This document shows positions 1 through 9,700 of a DNA stretch of 64,000 nucleotides, one piece after another. The notes beneath the pieces were generated by a model. It was not told the DNA's origin. It ran no database searches and saw only the letters and a list, made by a program, of their open reading frames with translations. Every line of letters starts with the position of its first letter. Position 1 is the stretch's first letter. The stretch comes from Flavivirga rizhaonensis (GTDB lineage Bacteria; Bacteroidota; Bacteroidia; Flavobacteriales; Flavobacteriaceae), in NCBI RefSeq assembly GCF_004791695.1, contig NZ_SRSO01000024.1, positions 1 to 64,000 of the forward strand. The letters are read 5' to 3'. Both the position numbers and the translations under genes were made by a program.

Positions 1-127
1 TGTATACGCGTTACGCACCCGTGCGCCGGTCGTCATCTGGTGCAAGCACCAATGTTACCCCTCGACTTGCATGTGTTAGGCCTGCCGCTAGCGTTCATCC
101 TGAGCCAGGATCAAACTCTTCATCGTT
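1..127 (-). rRNA. 16S ribosomal RNA, 5' end (partial)
   Basis: Read on the minus strand, this is the conserved start of bacterial 16S rRNA: the AGAGTTTGATCCTGGCTCAG primer site, then GATGAACGCTAGCGGCAGG and the CACATGCAAGTCGAG stretch before variable region V1. The gene runs off the left edge, so only about the first 125 nucleotides are present and the rest of the rRNA operon lies outside the window. The exact mature 5' end is not visible from sequence alone; I place it by homology within a few bases. The V1 sequence fits Flavobacteriaceae. Confidence 0.97.
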
Positions 128-318
128 AATTTTTGTGTGTCTATCATATTTAATACAATAAACAACTTTTAACAACTAATAGGAATTTCTAGTACTCAAA
201 ATGGTCTATTCTCTTTGTTTGATTCCTACCGTTTCCAGTAGCAATCTTACGCTGTCAATTCAATATGTTTATGAACTTTTTTCTTCTTCTCTAATCTCGT
301 TTCCTCGTTTAGCGGGTG

Positions 319-349
319 CAAATATAAAACCCTTTTTTTGTTCCCACAA
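319..349 (-). promoter_or_regulatory. rRNA operon promoter P1 (Bacteroidota type)
   Basis: On the minus strand this reads TTG, a 20-base spacer, then TATATTTG, matching the Bacteroidota housekeeping consensus (TTG about 19-20 bases before TAnnTTTG). It points at the 16S gene and is followed by a GC-rich start (CACCCGC). It is the best match of three similar modules in tandem here. Confidence 0.72.
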
Positions 350-457
350 TACTTTTTGATTTTTTTTCGGAAAAAAATTTAAACCTTTCCATCTTCCAAA
401 ATCTTGCGTATCCATAGGAACTTTTTGCCTCGGAGCCAATGCCCGTTTTGGCGGCTG

Positions 458-487
458 CAAACATACAACCTTTTTTGTTCTTTAAAA
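458..487 (-). promoter_or_regulatory. rRNA operon promoter P2
   Basis: The minus strand carries TATGTTTG at 465-458, followed by a GC-rich start (CAGCCGCC). The -33 position reads TTT rather than TTG, so it is weaker than P1. The stretch GAACAAAAAAGG just upstream is shared with P1, which suggests the modules arose by duplication. Confidence 0.6.
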
Positions 488-580
488 GCTTTTTTTTTAA
501 CTTTTTTAATTTTGGTTTCCGACCTTTAATGAACGTCGCCCCACTGCCGATCCTTTACGATCCTGGCCGCTGAGCGCGTG

Positions 581-611
581 CAAAGATACTCCCCATTTTT
601 ACATATCCTAA
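581..611 (-). promoter_or_regulatory. rRNA operon promoter P3 (most upstream)
   Basis: The minus strand carries TATCTTTG at 588-581, followed by CACGCGCTCAGCGG. The -33 region (TTA or GTT) is a poor match. An A-rich tract followed by GG lies upstream, as in the other two modules. Three successive promoters would fit strong rRNA transcription. Confidence 0.55.
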
Positions 612-859
612 CCTTTTTTTGATATTATTTCCATATTCCTTTTTATACGCTGGAAAACAATACTTTACAAGTGCGCTTTTTTTATGCTTTTTTTCGCCAT
701 TGCCTAAAATAATTGCCGAAAGCGCACCAAAATAACCCGCACCCTATTATTAAGGATACTTTTTTATGAAGTACTCTAGTTGCTTTATTTTTAAAAAATC
801 GATCTTAAGATTTATATAACTCTTGTCTTAGAAATAGGGAATAATAAAATTCTTTAGAT
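612..859. other. AT-rich intergenic stretch, no feature recognised
   Basis: This lies between the rRNA promoter array and the end of the putative porin gene. It is A/T rich with several T runs. I found no open frame with a start and coding character, no RNA gene and no convincing terminator hairpin. Confidence 0.5.
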
Positions 860-2827
860 TTATAAAAAGAAATTCCAAACGATACCAAAGCGAATAGTAA
901 AATCTCTATATGGATAGTTTGGAGCGGAATAAAAATCATACCCTGTGAATGATGAATTAAAATGCTCGGCTTTTAAAAAGATTCTAGTTTGTCGAACTTT
1001 TGCATTTATAAAGAAGTCTAAACGGGGAAACTCTCCATATTCTCTTTCGGTTTGTGCATAAAATTCTGCTAATAACGGATTATACGCATTCATATAATAC
1101 TTTGTGAAATAATTAAGGGTTACTCCTGTTTGTAGAAACATGGCCTTTTTAAATAAATGGCTGGAAAAATACAGGGTACTACGTAATGTAAATTCTGGCA
1201 CATTTAAGGTACTGTCTTTGTCTTTTACATTTTGATATAATATAGTGTTGTTTAAAGCAAACTTACCCACTTTTATCTCTTTATCTAACTTAACTCTTAA
1301 ATAGTTTATCGTATTATTATTTTGAAACGCTTGTACCTGGTTACTTGTTGTGTCTTTTTTAAAATAAACATAATCGCTAATTGTAGAATAATCAACCGAA
1401 ATGTTTGCTATTTTTTTAGATTTTAATTGAAAGGCGAGTTGCTCTGTTTCTATATTATTAAAGTTGTTTCTCCAATTGTAATTCTTATAATCGCTTTGAT
1501 ATAATAATGTATTATAGTTTGGCGCTTTTGAACTGTGGTTTATTGATGCTATTACCGATATATCATCATTAAGTTTAAAAGTTGCTTTTCCTTTTAAGAA
1601 ATTGCCATCGAAATCGCCAGAAACATTTACGCCTATTTCCCCTTGCAAATCAAAACCTTTATATTGTTTATGATATTTACCGCTCGCTGAGTATATGTCT
1701 CCTTTTAATCTATTGGTAATTGTGTCCCCTCTTAATATCACGACTTTATCATAACCATAATTGTAATTGTTGCTAGTTATATTTAATTGTAAATCACCAA
1801 CAATATTATTACTATAATTTAATTGTACTTGATTATAAAAATTCTCTAATGTAGCTCTGTCTTTAATTCTACTTTTAAATGAATCTCCAAAAAAGCTATT
1901 TGAACTCGATTGGTCATATTGATAGTATTTATCTTCAAACGATATAACATGACCTACACTTAGTTTGTTTTTTGATAACGAATCTTTTTTTCGGATAATT
2001 TTATAAGTATGTTCTAAATGAAAACGTTTGCCTCTTAATATGCTTTCAGCATTTTCAAAAACAGGCACAAATATTGAACGATCTAGAAACTCTTCATCGG
2101 CTTCTTCAAATTTTACAAGATCTTCATCTTTAAGTCCGCCATTTTCTTCGTTTAGTAAATCTTGTGTTACCATATGCCCTCTAACACTGTAACGATTATT
2201 CTTTGTTTTATAGTTTGCTGTAAACCTGAAATTACCTGTACTTGTTAGTATGTGTTGATATTTACCTAGTGATCGTAGTCCTTTATATGCTATTGAAAAA
2301 TTGAATTGTGGAGATGTATTTACAGTAAAGAATGAGTCTGCCAGTTGTCCTTGCTCGAAAGCAGTCTTAAAAAACAACTCTGTAAGTGGTGTTGGTACGT
2401 TATAATAATTAATATTTTCAATCTCCATATAATTGAAATGCCTTGCGCGGGCACCAAAACTTGGCATTGTACTTGTACTCTCAAAATTATGAGTTAAGCT
2501 GTTATATGTTTGCCCCAGGTTTGAAAATGGTATCAAACCAAAATCATCTCTTCTCAGATAGTTAAATTTATATTCTTTTTGGATGGTTAAAGTGGTATCT
2601 ACAAAAGTAGTATCGTTCTCATGAGAAATTATTAAATAGTCTTGTATTTTTGCCTTTGGCTTTTTAGAATCTTTAGGAGTGCTTCTTTTTGCCTGACCTC
2701 TGTTAATTGTATCCTGCTTTTTAAGAGCCCTTTCTGACTGTCTAATTTTCGAATTAGCAGGTTTTTCCTGTGCGCCTAATTGATTAAAAAAGCAAATTAA
2801 AAAAAGGAAAAAAAATAGTTTCTTCAT
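860..2827 (-). CDS. putative porin, outer-membrane beta-barrel
   Basis: A 655-residue protein with an N-terminal signal peptide (MKKLFFFLFLICFFNQLGAQ, cleavage after GAQ). A basic, low-complexity linker at about residues 20-60 is followed by a long run of alternating amphipathic strands ending in aromatic residues, and the chain ends in IVWNFFL, a typical outer-membrane C-terminus. Length and layout fit the flavobacterial putative-porin family (Porin_10 type). I chose the MKK start because an upstream in-frame ATG at 2860 would add 11 residues before the signal peptide and overlap the promoter box at 2846-2853. The gene stands alone. Its transported solute cannot be told from sequence. Confidence 0.75.
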   Translation of the reverse strand: MKKLFFFLFLICFFNQLGAQEKPANSKIRQSERALKKQDTINRGQAKRSTPKDSKKPKAKIQDYLIISHENDTTFVDTTLTIQKEYKFNYLRRDDFGLIPFSNLGQTYNSLTHNFESTSTMPSFGARARHFNYMEIENINYYNVPTPLTELFFKTAFEQGQLADSFFTVNTSPQFNFSIAYKGLRSLGKYQHILTSTGNFRFTANYKTKNNRYSVRGHMVTQDLLNEENGGLKDEDLVKFEEADEEFLDRSIFVPVFENAESILRGKRFHLEHTYKIIRKKDSLSKNKLSVGHVISFEDKYYQYDQSSSNSFFGDSFKSRIKDRATLENFYNQVQLNYSNNIVGDLQLNITSNNYNYGYDKVVILRGDTITNRLKGDIYSASGKYHKQYKGFDLQGEIGVNVSGDFDGNFLKGKATFKLNDDISVIASINHSSKAPNYNTLLYQSDYKNYNWRNNFNNIETEQLAFQLKSKKIANISVDYSTISDYVYFKKDTTSNQVQAFQNNNTINYLRVKLDKEIKVGKFALNNTILYQNVKDKDSTLNVPEFTLRSTLYFSSHLFKKAMFLQTGVTLNYFTKYYMNAYNPLLAEFYAQTEREYGEFPRLDFFINAKVRQTRIFLKAEHFNSSFTGYDFYSAPNYPYRDFTIRFGIVWNFFL

Positions 2828-2845
2828 AATAATATATAAACGCTG

Positions 2846-2853
2846 CAAATGTA
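2846..2853 (-). promoter_or_regulatory. -7 box upstream of the putative porin
   Basis: The minus strand reads TACATTTG, a match to TAnnTTTG, about 20 bases before the chosen MKK start. No clear TTG lies 19-20 bases upstream. The placement supports the shorter start. Confidence 0.4.
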
Positions 2854-2930
2854 AATACAAAATATGATAACGCTAGGATATCAAAAAATTATTTAAATGA
2901 AAGTGTTTATTTTATATAAAACATAAATTT

Positions 2931-2967
2931 AAAAAGCCTAAAATAGTAAATCTACTTTAGGCTTTTT
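2931..2967 (-). terminator. intrinsic terminator after the SusCD operon
   Basis: A 12-bp perfect stem (AAAAAGCCTAAA pairing with TTTAGGCTTTTT) with a 13-base loop lies 24 bases past the DUF4302 stop. The U tract is built into the stem ends, so it could work on both strands; the only gene ending nearby is on the minus strand. Confidence 0.75.
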
Positions 2968-2991
2968 GTTTGTTAATAACTAAGTTTTAGT

Positions 2992-4404
2992 CTAACCAAA
3001 CCATAAACCGTATACTCTTATAGCTGGGTTTTCTATACTGGTAAATGTACCAGCACTGTTAGAAAAATTAAATAAAGTAGATGAAAAACCTCCCTCGTTT
3101 GTATAAATTAAACCTTCACTGCTATTAAAAAAGTCTATTAACGGCATTACTAATGGCTCAAAAAAGGCTGTATTACCTGCAAGTATCGGGTCGACTCCCG
3201 GTCCTGAGATTGGTCCAGTATAATTTAAAAATAATTTTCTATCATTAATAGTTCCTCTTTCAAAACAATAGAAAGCTCTAAATCTCACCTGATCTGCGGT
3301 TCTTTCTAATTGCATAAATAAGAATGTATCGCAATTATCACTATTAAAATCAATGACCAGTTGATATTCTCGTACAGTCCAAGCTCCAAAACCTCCTGTA
3401 TCAAAATTATTGCTTATTTCTTGCAACATGGCATCATGCCCTATACTTGTTAACGGGTTGCTACCCAACCTAGGTCTGTACAAAAAGCCTGTTGGTCCTA
3501 ATTGTGCTAGACTTTCTATGTCTCTACTTATAAATGCAGGTTCATTACCAAATAGTATTGATGCTGTAGTGTCGTTTACTGTAGAAATGTAGCTTGATGA
3601 AGTTTCATCATAAATAAATTCCGTGTATGTTTCACCTTCAAACTCTAGAGCTGGACTAATAATAAGTCCATCTTCTTTAAATGCTATTCCAAAGTTAAAC
3701 TCTGTAACCGATCCATCATCTAAAGTTATTCTTGGGGACGCATAAAGGTTTTCTGGATTGTAATTTAAATTAAAGTTAGACGTTCCACTCGCATTTTCTA
3801 TTCTTAATAGTTGAAAAACTGAAGTCGTAGGGGTTGACAATAAATTTTGACGTTGTGCTAAAGACGCCTCGGCTTTAACCACACTTTCTGTTGTAAAATC
3901 AGTAAAGCCCGTTGGCTCCAGAATTAAAGTTGCTGTATCTCTGTTTCTAATATCTCTAAATGTAATAACTCCGTTATCATTTGTAAAATATTGAAAAACT
4001 GATGACCCTCTAAATCCTGCTAGCCTTGCACCAGAAGTTTCACTTAATTTTTGAATATGATTTCTGGTTGTAAAAACCAATTCTGTAGTTGTACCAGAAC
4101 GAACTTCATAAGACGATGACTGAATAGCCGTTTCAGAATTAAAATCTGAAGTCATTTGCACCGTACCATTTGCATTAAACTTCATATAAAAAGTAAAACC
4201 TCCAAATTCATCATTTTTGGAAAAATATACGCCTTTATACCCTTGGTCTTGAGATAAAAGTAAACTTTGTAATTCACTATTTCTTTGTGCTATTCTTTCT
4301 GCTGGAGTTTCTGAAAAAAGTGTTTGATCATCATCATTACTACATGAAAATAGACCAACAAACATTAAACAGATAACCCAATAATTTATATATATCTTTT
4401 TCAT
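2992..4404 (-). CDS. DUF4302 surface lipoprotein
   Basis: A 470-residue lipoprotein. The signal peptide ends in a lipobox (GLFSC, Cys21), followed by SNDDD, an acidic stretch typical of surface-exported Bacteroidota lipoproteins. The early segment (AERIAQRNSEL, then a Gly/Tyr-rich strand region) matches what I know of DUF4302 proteins, which accompany SusC/SusD pairs. It is the last gene of the leftward operon, five bases after the peptidase-like gene. The role is unknown; position suggests an accessory surface lipoprotein that binds the ligand handled by the SusCD pair. No catalytic motif is evident. Confidence 0.7.
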   Translation of the reverse strand: MKKIYINYWVICLMFVGLFSCSNDDDQTLFSETPAERIAQRNSELQSLLLSQDQGYKGVYFSKNDEFGGFTFYMKFNANGTVQMTSDFNSETAIQSSSYEVRSGTTTELVFTTRNHIQKLSETSGARLAGFRGSSVFQYFTNDNGVITFRDIRNRDTATLILEPTGFTDFTTESVVKAEASLAQRQNLLSTPTTSVFQLLRIENASGTSNFNLNYNPENLYASPRITLDDGSVTEFNFGIAFKEDGLIISPALEFEGETYTEFIYDETSSSYISTVNDTTASILFGNEPAFISRDIESLAQLGPTGFLYRPRLGSNPLTSIGHDAMLQEISNNFDTGGFGAWTVREYQLVIDFNSDNCDTFLFMQLERTADQVRFRAFYCFERGTINDRKLFLNYTGPISGPGVDPILAGNTAFFEPLVMPLIDFFNSSEGLIYTNEGGFSSTLFNFSNSAGTFTSIENPAIRVYGLWFG

Positions 4405-4409
4405 GTTTT

Positions 4410-5264
4410 TTAATTTACTAGTTCTTGTGTTGCTGCATCTGTTAAGGCTTGTAACTCATATATATCAATTCCAAAATTGGTTTGATAATACTCTACTACC
4501 ATAGCCTCTTTTAACCTTATTATTGCTCTAGCTTCAGCGCTAACAATACTACTTACTATAGCATCAAAATCTTCTTTAGAGTTTGTTAGCATCTCGGAAA
4601 CCATTTCTACAAAATCTTCACCCTCCTGACTTGATGCATATGCTGTTATATAGCCTAACTCTCTGGCTTCAGCATCACTTCTATTAAACCAATTGGAGTT
4701 ATAGTTTTCAGGATTTATCTGTCCGTAAGCTATATCAATAGGTATATTTTGATTTAAAATATGCCCATATTCATGTTGCACAGTTTTTAACGGTTGTTTG
4801 ATACTATTAATATCTGTAAAATCTAAAAAATCAATATTAAAAAGTGTAATCTTAGTTCCTGCTTCTGCAATACCTAACGTGATAGTTGGGCTATTTGGAT
4901 TAAAATTAAACCCTCCTACTAATGTAAATTGCCGTGGTGCAATTTTTTTTATAAAATCTGCACCACCAAGTGTTGTATATGGTTCTATCCATGCTTTTTG
5001 CAATGCTTCTGCCACAGGCTTTACACTAGATTCTAATGGTGGATGTAAAATCCTGTCAATATCTGTATCGTTAATATCCCATTTATATAATACTTCTATG
5101 TTATATGGTGACACAAAATTACTTCTTAACCAATCGTCTAAATCATTTAATATGGGAGTACTAGTATCTATTTGACTTTCGCCTACACTATCAGATCCAT
5201 CGCTACATGCTGTAAAGCTTATTGTAGTTATAGAAAGTAGTGCTATAATAAAATATTTTTTCAT
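4410..5264 (-). CDS. putative zinc-binding metallopeptidase lipoprotein
   Basis: A 284-residue lipoprotein with signal peptide and lipobox (SFTAC, Cys20). It contains HEYGH at about residues 164-168, the HExxH zinc site of gluzincin/metzincin-type peptidases, preceded by hydrophobic KTVQ as expected for the active-site helix. Acidic residues after it (NRSDAEARELGY) could give the third ligand. It resembles the SusD-associated putative zinc-binding metallopeptidase family (Peptidase_Mx1 type). The ATG at 5288 would add eight non-signal residues; MKKYF is the natural start. It sits between SusD and DUF4302 in one operon, which suggests that surface proteolysis feeds the importer. Activity is inferred from the motif only. 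Confidence 0.72.
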   Translation of the reverse strand: MKKYFIIALLSITTISFTACSDGSDSVGESQIDTSTPILNDLDDWLRSNFVSPYNIEVLYKWDINDTDIDRILHPPLESSVKPVAEALQKAWIEPYTTLGGADFIKKIAPRQFTLVGGFNFNPNSPTITLGIAEAGTKITLFNIDFLDFTDINSIKQPLKTVQHEYGHILNQNIPIDIAYGQINPENYNSNWFNRSDAEARELGYITAYASSQEGEDFVEMVSEMLTNSKEDFDAIVSSIVSAEARAIIRLKEAMVVEYYQTNFGIDIYELQALTDAATQELVN

Positions 5265-5293
5265 TGTATTAAAATTTATAATAATCATTATTT

Positions 5294-6775
5294 CTACCTT
5301 GGGTTTTGTTGAATACCAAATGACTGTGCTGCTTCTGGCACTTGTATCGCTCTCCTATTATCATCTTTTGGTAAAAGAAAACTATTACCAAAAAAATCTA
5401 AATGCTCAATAGCTATATTGTGTCTTTTAATATCAAACCATCTTAATCCTTCATTATAAAATATTGTTCTTTTTATATCTAGAATAGCACTTACCAATGG
5501 ATATGATTCACTTGAAATGGTATAAAATGGTGTATACAATGTTGGATTTATACCTTGATAAATAGCCGCTATATCCGCTGCGGTAAATTGATCTGTTGAT
5601 GGATCATAACCATCTGTTTTTACAGCTAAGGACATATTTATATCTGCTGCTGCATCATCTAACTGTCCTAACATAGCATGTGCCTCAGCTCTATTTAATA
5701 AAGCTTCATCTGTAGAAAAAAGGACAAAGGTTACAAAGGGGATCCCAATGCCTGCTGCCTGGTTGGTCACTCTAAAATATTCTTGGTATTTAGGTATAAA
5801 ATTATTGTCACTTCCCCCTCTAAAGAAAATGCTATAAGACCAACTTTTACCTGTTATATTACCTCTAAATAAATCACTCATTACCCCTGGACTTAACTGA
5901 TATCTAGCTCTTGCTTCTATTCTATTGTATAATGAATTTCCTGAAACCAATAATAGGTTTGCAGGTTCAAAAGTTGAAGATGTATATAACGCTACTTGTT
6001 GATTAAAAGTTAAATTGCTTGAACTTGCAATATTTCTTAATACAGCAATTTCATCACTACCTAATGCTATATTACTATGGTCTATTACTTTTTGCCATTC
6101 ACCTATGGTTAAATAGAATCGTGAGGCAAATGCATTAGCGGCCTTTTTAGTAAAGTGAAAAGCAGGAATTTCATAGTTATCTTTGATTAATGGCAACCCT
6201 TCTTCAATATCTTTTTGTATGTTATCAAATACATTTGCGACATTACCTCTTTCATAATCGCCCAACAATACTGTTTCAGGTTCCGTAATATAAGGGATTC
6301 CTAAATCTGTACTTGACGTAGTAGGGTTATAAGCTTTAGAAAAAATACTTACTAACATAAAATGTGCATAGGCTCTACACATTAAAGCTTCTCCTTTTAA
6401 AGGATTTAATTCAGTACTTCCTCCTAATTCTTCTATAGAAACTAATGCTTGATTTGCTTGTGCAATGGCTTCATAGGCATCATTCCAATAGTTTGTTGGT
6501 GTATCTTCATCAATATCATTTAAATCTCTCCAAAAATACATTTCTTCATTCACCCTAAACTCTACTGTGGCACTAGAACCTTTATCGCCAGCATTATCAG
6601 ACATTGGCTCTAAAAATGACACATAAGCTCCTTCTGGGTAGGCTCCAACTAATAATTCTTTTATTTTTTCAGCAGAGTCTATAGTTGTTCTGTTATCTGG
6701 TGTTTCATCTAAAATATCGTTACATGATGATACTATTAAAAGAACGACAACAGCTTTTATTATATTAAATTTCAT
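5294..6775 (-). CDS. RagB/SusD family outer-membrane lipoprotein
   Basis: A 493-residue lipoprotein (VSSC lipobox, Cys18; NDILDETPDNRTT follows, the usual SusD N-terminus). TPR-like helices include EALMCRAYAHFMLVSIFSKA, a hallmark of the SusD fold, and RWFDIKRHN lies near the C-terminus. SusD proteins sit on top of the SusC barrel as a ligand-binding lid. An upstream ATG at 6784 would add three residues (MRN); MKFNIIK fits a signal peptide better. The gene lies 20 bases after SusC and about 30 before the peptidase-like gene. The substrate cannot be told from sequence. Confidence 0.93.
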   Translation of the reverse strand: MKFNIIKAVVVLLIVSSCNDILDETPDNRTTIDSAEKIKELLVGAYPEGAYVSFLEPMSDNAGDKGSSATVEFRVNEEMYFWRDLNDIDEDTPTNYWNDAYEAIAQANQALVSIEELGGSTELNPLKGEALMCRAYAHFMLVSIFSKAYNPTTSSTDLGIPYITEPETVLLGDYERGNVANVFDNIQKDIEEGLPLIKDNYEIPAFHFTKKAANAFASRFYLTIGEWQKVIDHSNIALGSDEIAVLRNIASSSNLTFNQQVALYTSSTFEPANLLLVSGNSLYNRIEARARYQLSPGVMSDLFRGNITGKSWSYSIFFRGGSDNNFIPKYQEYFRVTNQAAGIGIPFVTFVLFSTDEALLNRAEAHAMLGQLDDAAADINMSLAVKTDGYDPSTDQFTAADIAAIYQGINPTLYTPFYTISSESYPLVSAILDIKRTIFYNEGLRWFDIKRHNIAIEHLDFFGNSFLLPKDDNRRAIQVPEAAQSFGIQQNPR

Positions 6776-6795
6776 ATTTCTCATAGTATATATTA

Positions 6796-9700
6796 TTAAA
6801 ATCCAACATTTAAAGAGAATGCAAATAGTCTAGATATTGGATAAGCGACACCACCAGATCTGAAAAACTCAGGGTCTTGACCACCGAGTTTAGAATCGGA
6901 GTAAATTAAAAATGGGTTTGTACTTTGTAAACTCAATCTAAAAGAAGACAATCCTATTTTATCTAAAGTCAATTTATCAAAGCTATAACCTAATGTTATA
7001 TTTTTCATTCTAACGAAGCCTCCATCAGCCACTCTTGCAGTTGAATAATTATAGGCATTGTATGCTTGTTCTAAATCGGTATCTCCGAAAGATTGCAATA
7101 CTGCTTTTGAAGGGATTGTTGGTATATTGGTAATATTTTCATCTCCAGGCGCTAACCATCTATTTACAAACTCTCTTGGAAAAACATCTAAATCTGTATA
7201 TTCTGATCTGTAAGCTGGATTCAATCTAATTTTATTACCTGCCGAAAAAGAGACAAAGAAACTAAAGTCCCAATTTTTATATTTAAACGAATTTGCCAAA
7301 CCTCCTGAAATATTAGGTTCTGTACCACCTTCATACACTAAATAATCCAATACATCATCTGTATCTTGAAAATCAATTAAAGCATATGGGTCACTTGGAT
7401 CAAAATCAGGATCATCTGTTAAAAATTGTGGTAACCCCCATTCATTAAGTCCTTCAAATTTAAAAGAAAACAACGATCCTTTTGGAAAGCCAACAGCATT
7501 TCCTCTACCGGTACCAGTAATTAAATCAAATACGTTTGCTTGTTGCTTTAGAGAAGTTACTTCTTGATCAAAATGAGAGATATTAAACCCTGTTTTCCAA
7601 CTAAAATTATCGGTATCAACATTCACAGTATTTAACTGAAATTCAACACCGTTTGTAGTCATTTCTGAGTTGTTACCTAGTTTAAGAGACTCTCCCCCTA
7701 TACCTGTTGTTCTAATGATATCTATTAAATCTTGACCTTTTCTAAAATAAGCGTCAAAATTCATCATAATCCTATTATTAAAAAATCCAACATCAAGCCC
7801 TAAATTTAACTCTAGTGTTTTTTCCCAGGTTAATTCACTATTTTGTAAATCTTCAATATCAATAAAATTCTCACGATCATCGTTATTAAGCCTATCAGTA
7901 ATTTGATTTCTAAATACCGCTAAATTATTGGTGGCATTATCTGCTAGTAAAGCTACAAGTCCGTAACTTGGCCTGAAAGCCATACTGGAAATAACGTTTG
8001 AATTTCTAATAAAATCTTCTTTATCTATATTCCATTTAGCACCAATAGTATACGTTGGTAACCATCTAGTATCTGATGATTTACCAGCTCTATTTGAACC
8101 TTCATAATTACCTGTTACGTTTAACACGTATTTTTTATCAAAATCATAAGTAACATTAGCAAAGAATGATACTTCACGCTGTCTTGTTTCCTGAAAAGAG
8201 AAATAATCATTTCCTTCTAAAATAGCTTTCTTTAATATATCAGGATCTGTAAACACGGTACCTCCTCTTGAGAATTGATATCCATAACCTGTGTTAGAAC
8301 TTTGGCTTCTGTCTGTATATCTATACTCTTGACCTCCATAAATTCTAATACCATGTATCTCGTCTTTAAAACGCTTGGTATAATCGAGTGTGTTTCTAAA
8401 AGTATACGTTACAAGCGTATTTTTTGTTGTTGTTAAAATGCCTCCAACTGGCAATACGACTCTTGGTCTGGAATTTGGAGCATCTGGATCTGTAAACAAA
8501 AAGGTATTTTCATCTTGTACAATGGTTGTTTCATCTGCTCTATAAGCGGCAGCTACATTAGAGTTTTCTGTAGCTGATTGCTCTCCATTTGAAGTTACAT
8601 ACCTGGCAGAACCTAAAAAATTATAGTTTAAGTTATCATTAATTTCGTATTCTGCCTGACCTTGAAACTTTATATCCGATACATTGAGCTCTAAACCATT
8701 ATTATCAATTTCATTTATAATATTAAAAGGTGCCCAATTATAACGTGAAAATTCTAAATCACCATCATTATCTCTAGGTCTTAATGCTCTACTAGTATTT
8801 AAGGCATAACTAAACGGGTTAATATCAAAATCTCTGGTAAAGGAACCAAAAAATGTATCTTCTTCTCTAGCCAGTGTACCAGGGGCTAGTTGATTTCTTA
8901 TAGACCCTTGCAATTGCGTTGTAACTTTTAATTTATCATTAAAAAGATAATACGTATTTCTTAAGTTACCTGTAATTCTTCTAACCCTATCAGCTATGGT
9001 CCAACCACCATCAGTATAATAGCCTAAAGATGCATAAGATGTAGAATTCTCTCCACCTCCTGAATAGCTCAAAGTATGTGTTTGTGTTGGTGTAGTTCTA
9101 AATAATGTTTTAAACCAATCTGTATTAGCCAATTCAAATTGCTGTAAAAATCTTGCTCTCGCCTCAGGTGTATTTTGCAATTCATATTGTCCTGTGCTTT
9201 CGTCAAAATTATTAATGGCTCTGTACATTATATTGTATATACCTCCAAATCGACCTTGAAATGATGTTGGTAAATCTAAAAAGCCTTTTGCTTCCAATTC
9301 TCTATATACAGAAACCGTTTCCTGAGAGTTCAATAAATCGTAGTTCTCGTACCTTGGAATATCTCTTACTGCAAATTCTGCAGCATAATTAAATGTTGGT
9401 TTTTGATTCTTTTTTCCTGATTTTGTTGTAATAACTACCACACCATTTAAAGCTCTAGCTCCATATAATGCCGTTGCCGAAGCATCTCTTAAAATTTCGA
9501 AACTTTGAATATCTGTAGCATTTAATCCGGCTACAGCAGAACTTAATAAGGTACTAGGGTCTCCAGACACTAAATCGGAAACAGATAAGTTTACTATTTC
9601 TTCTTGAATAACGCCATCTATGATCCAAATTGGCTTTGTATCTCCTAAAATAGACGAAGAACCACGAATAGTAATTCTTGGAGCTGCACCAAATGTTCCG

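Noticed and set aside
269..460. 63-codon frame on the minus strand in the rRNA leader
   Set aside because: It overlaps two of the rRNA promoter modules and has no ribosome site or protein-like composition.
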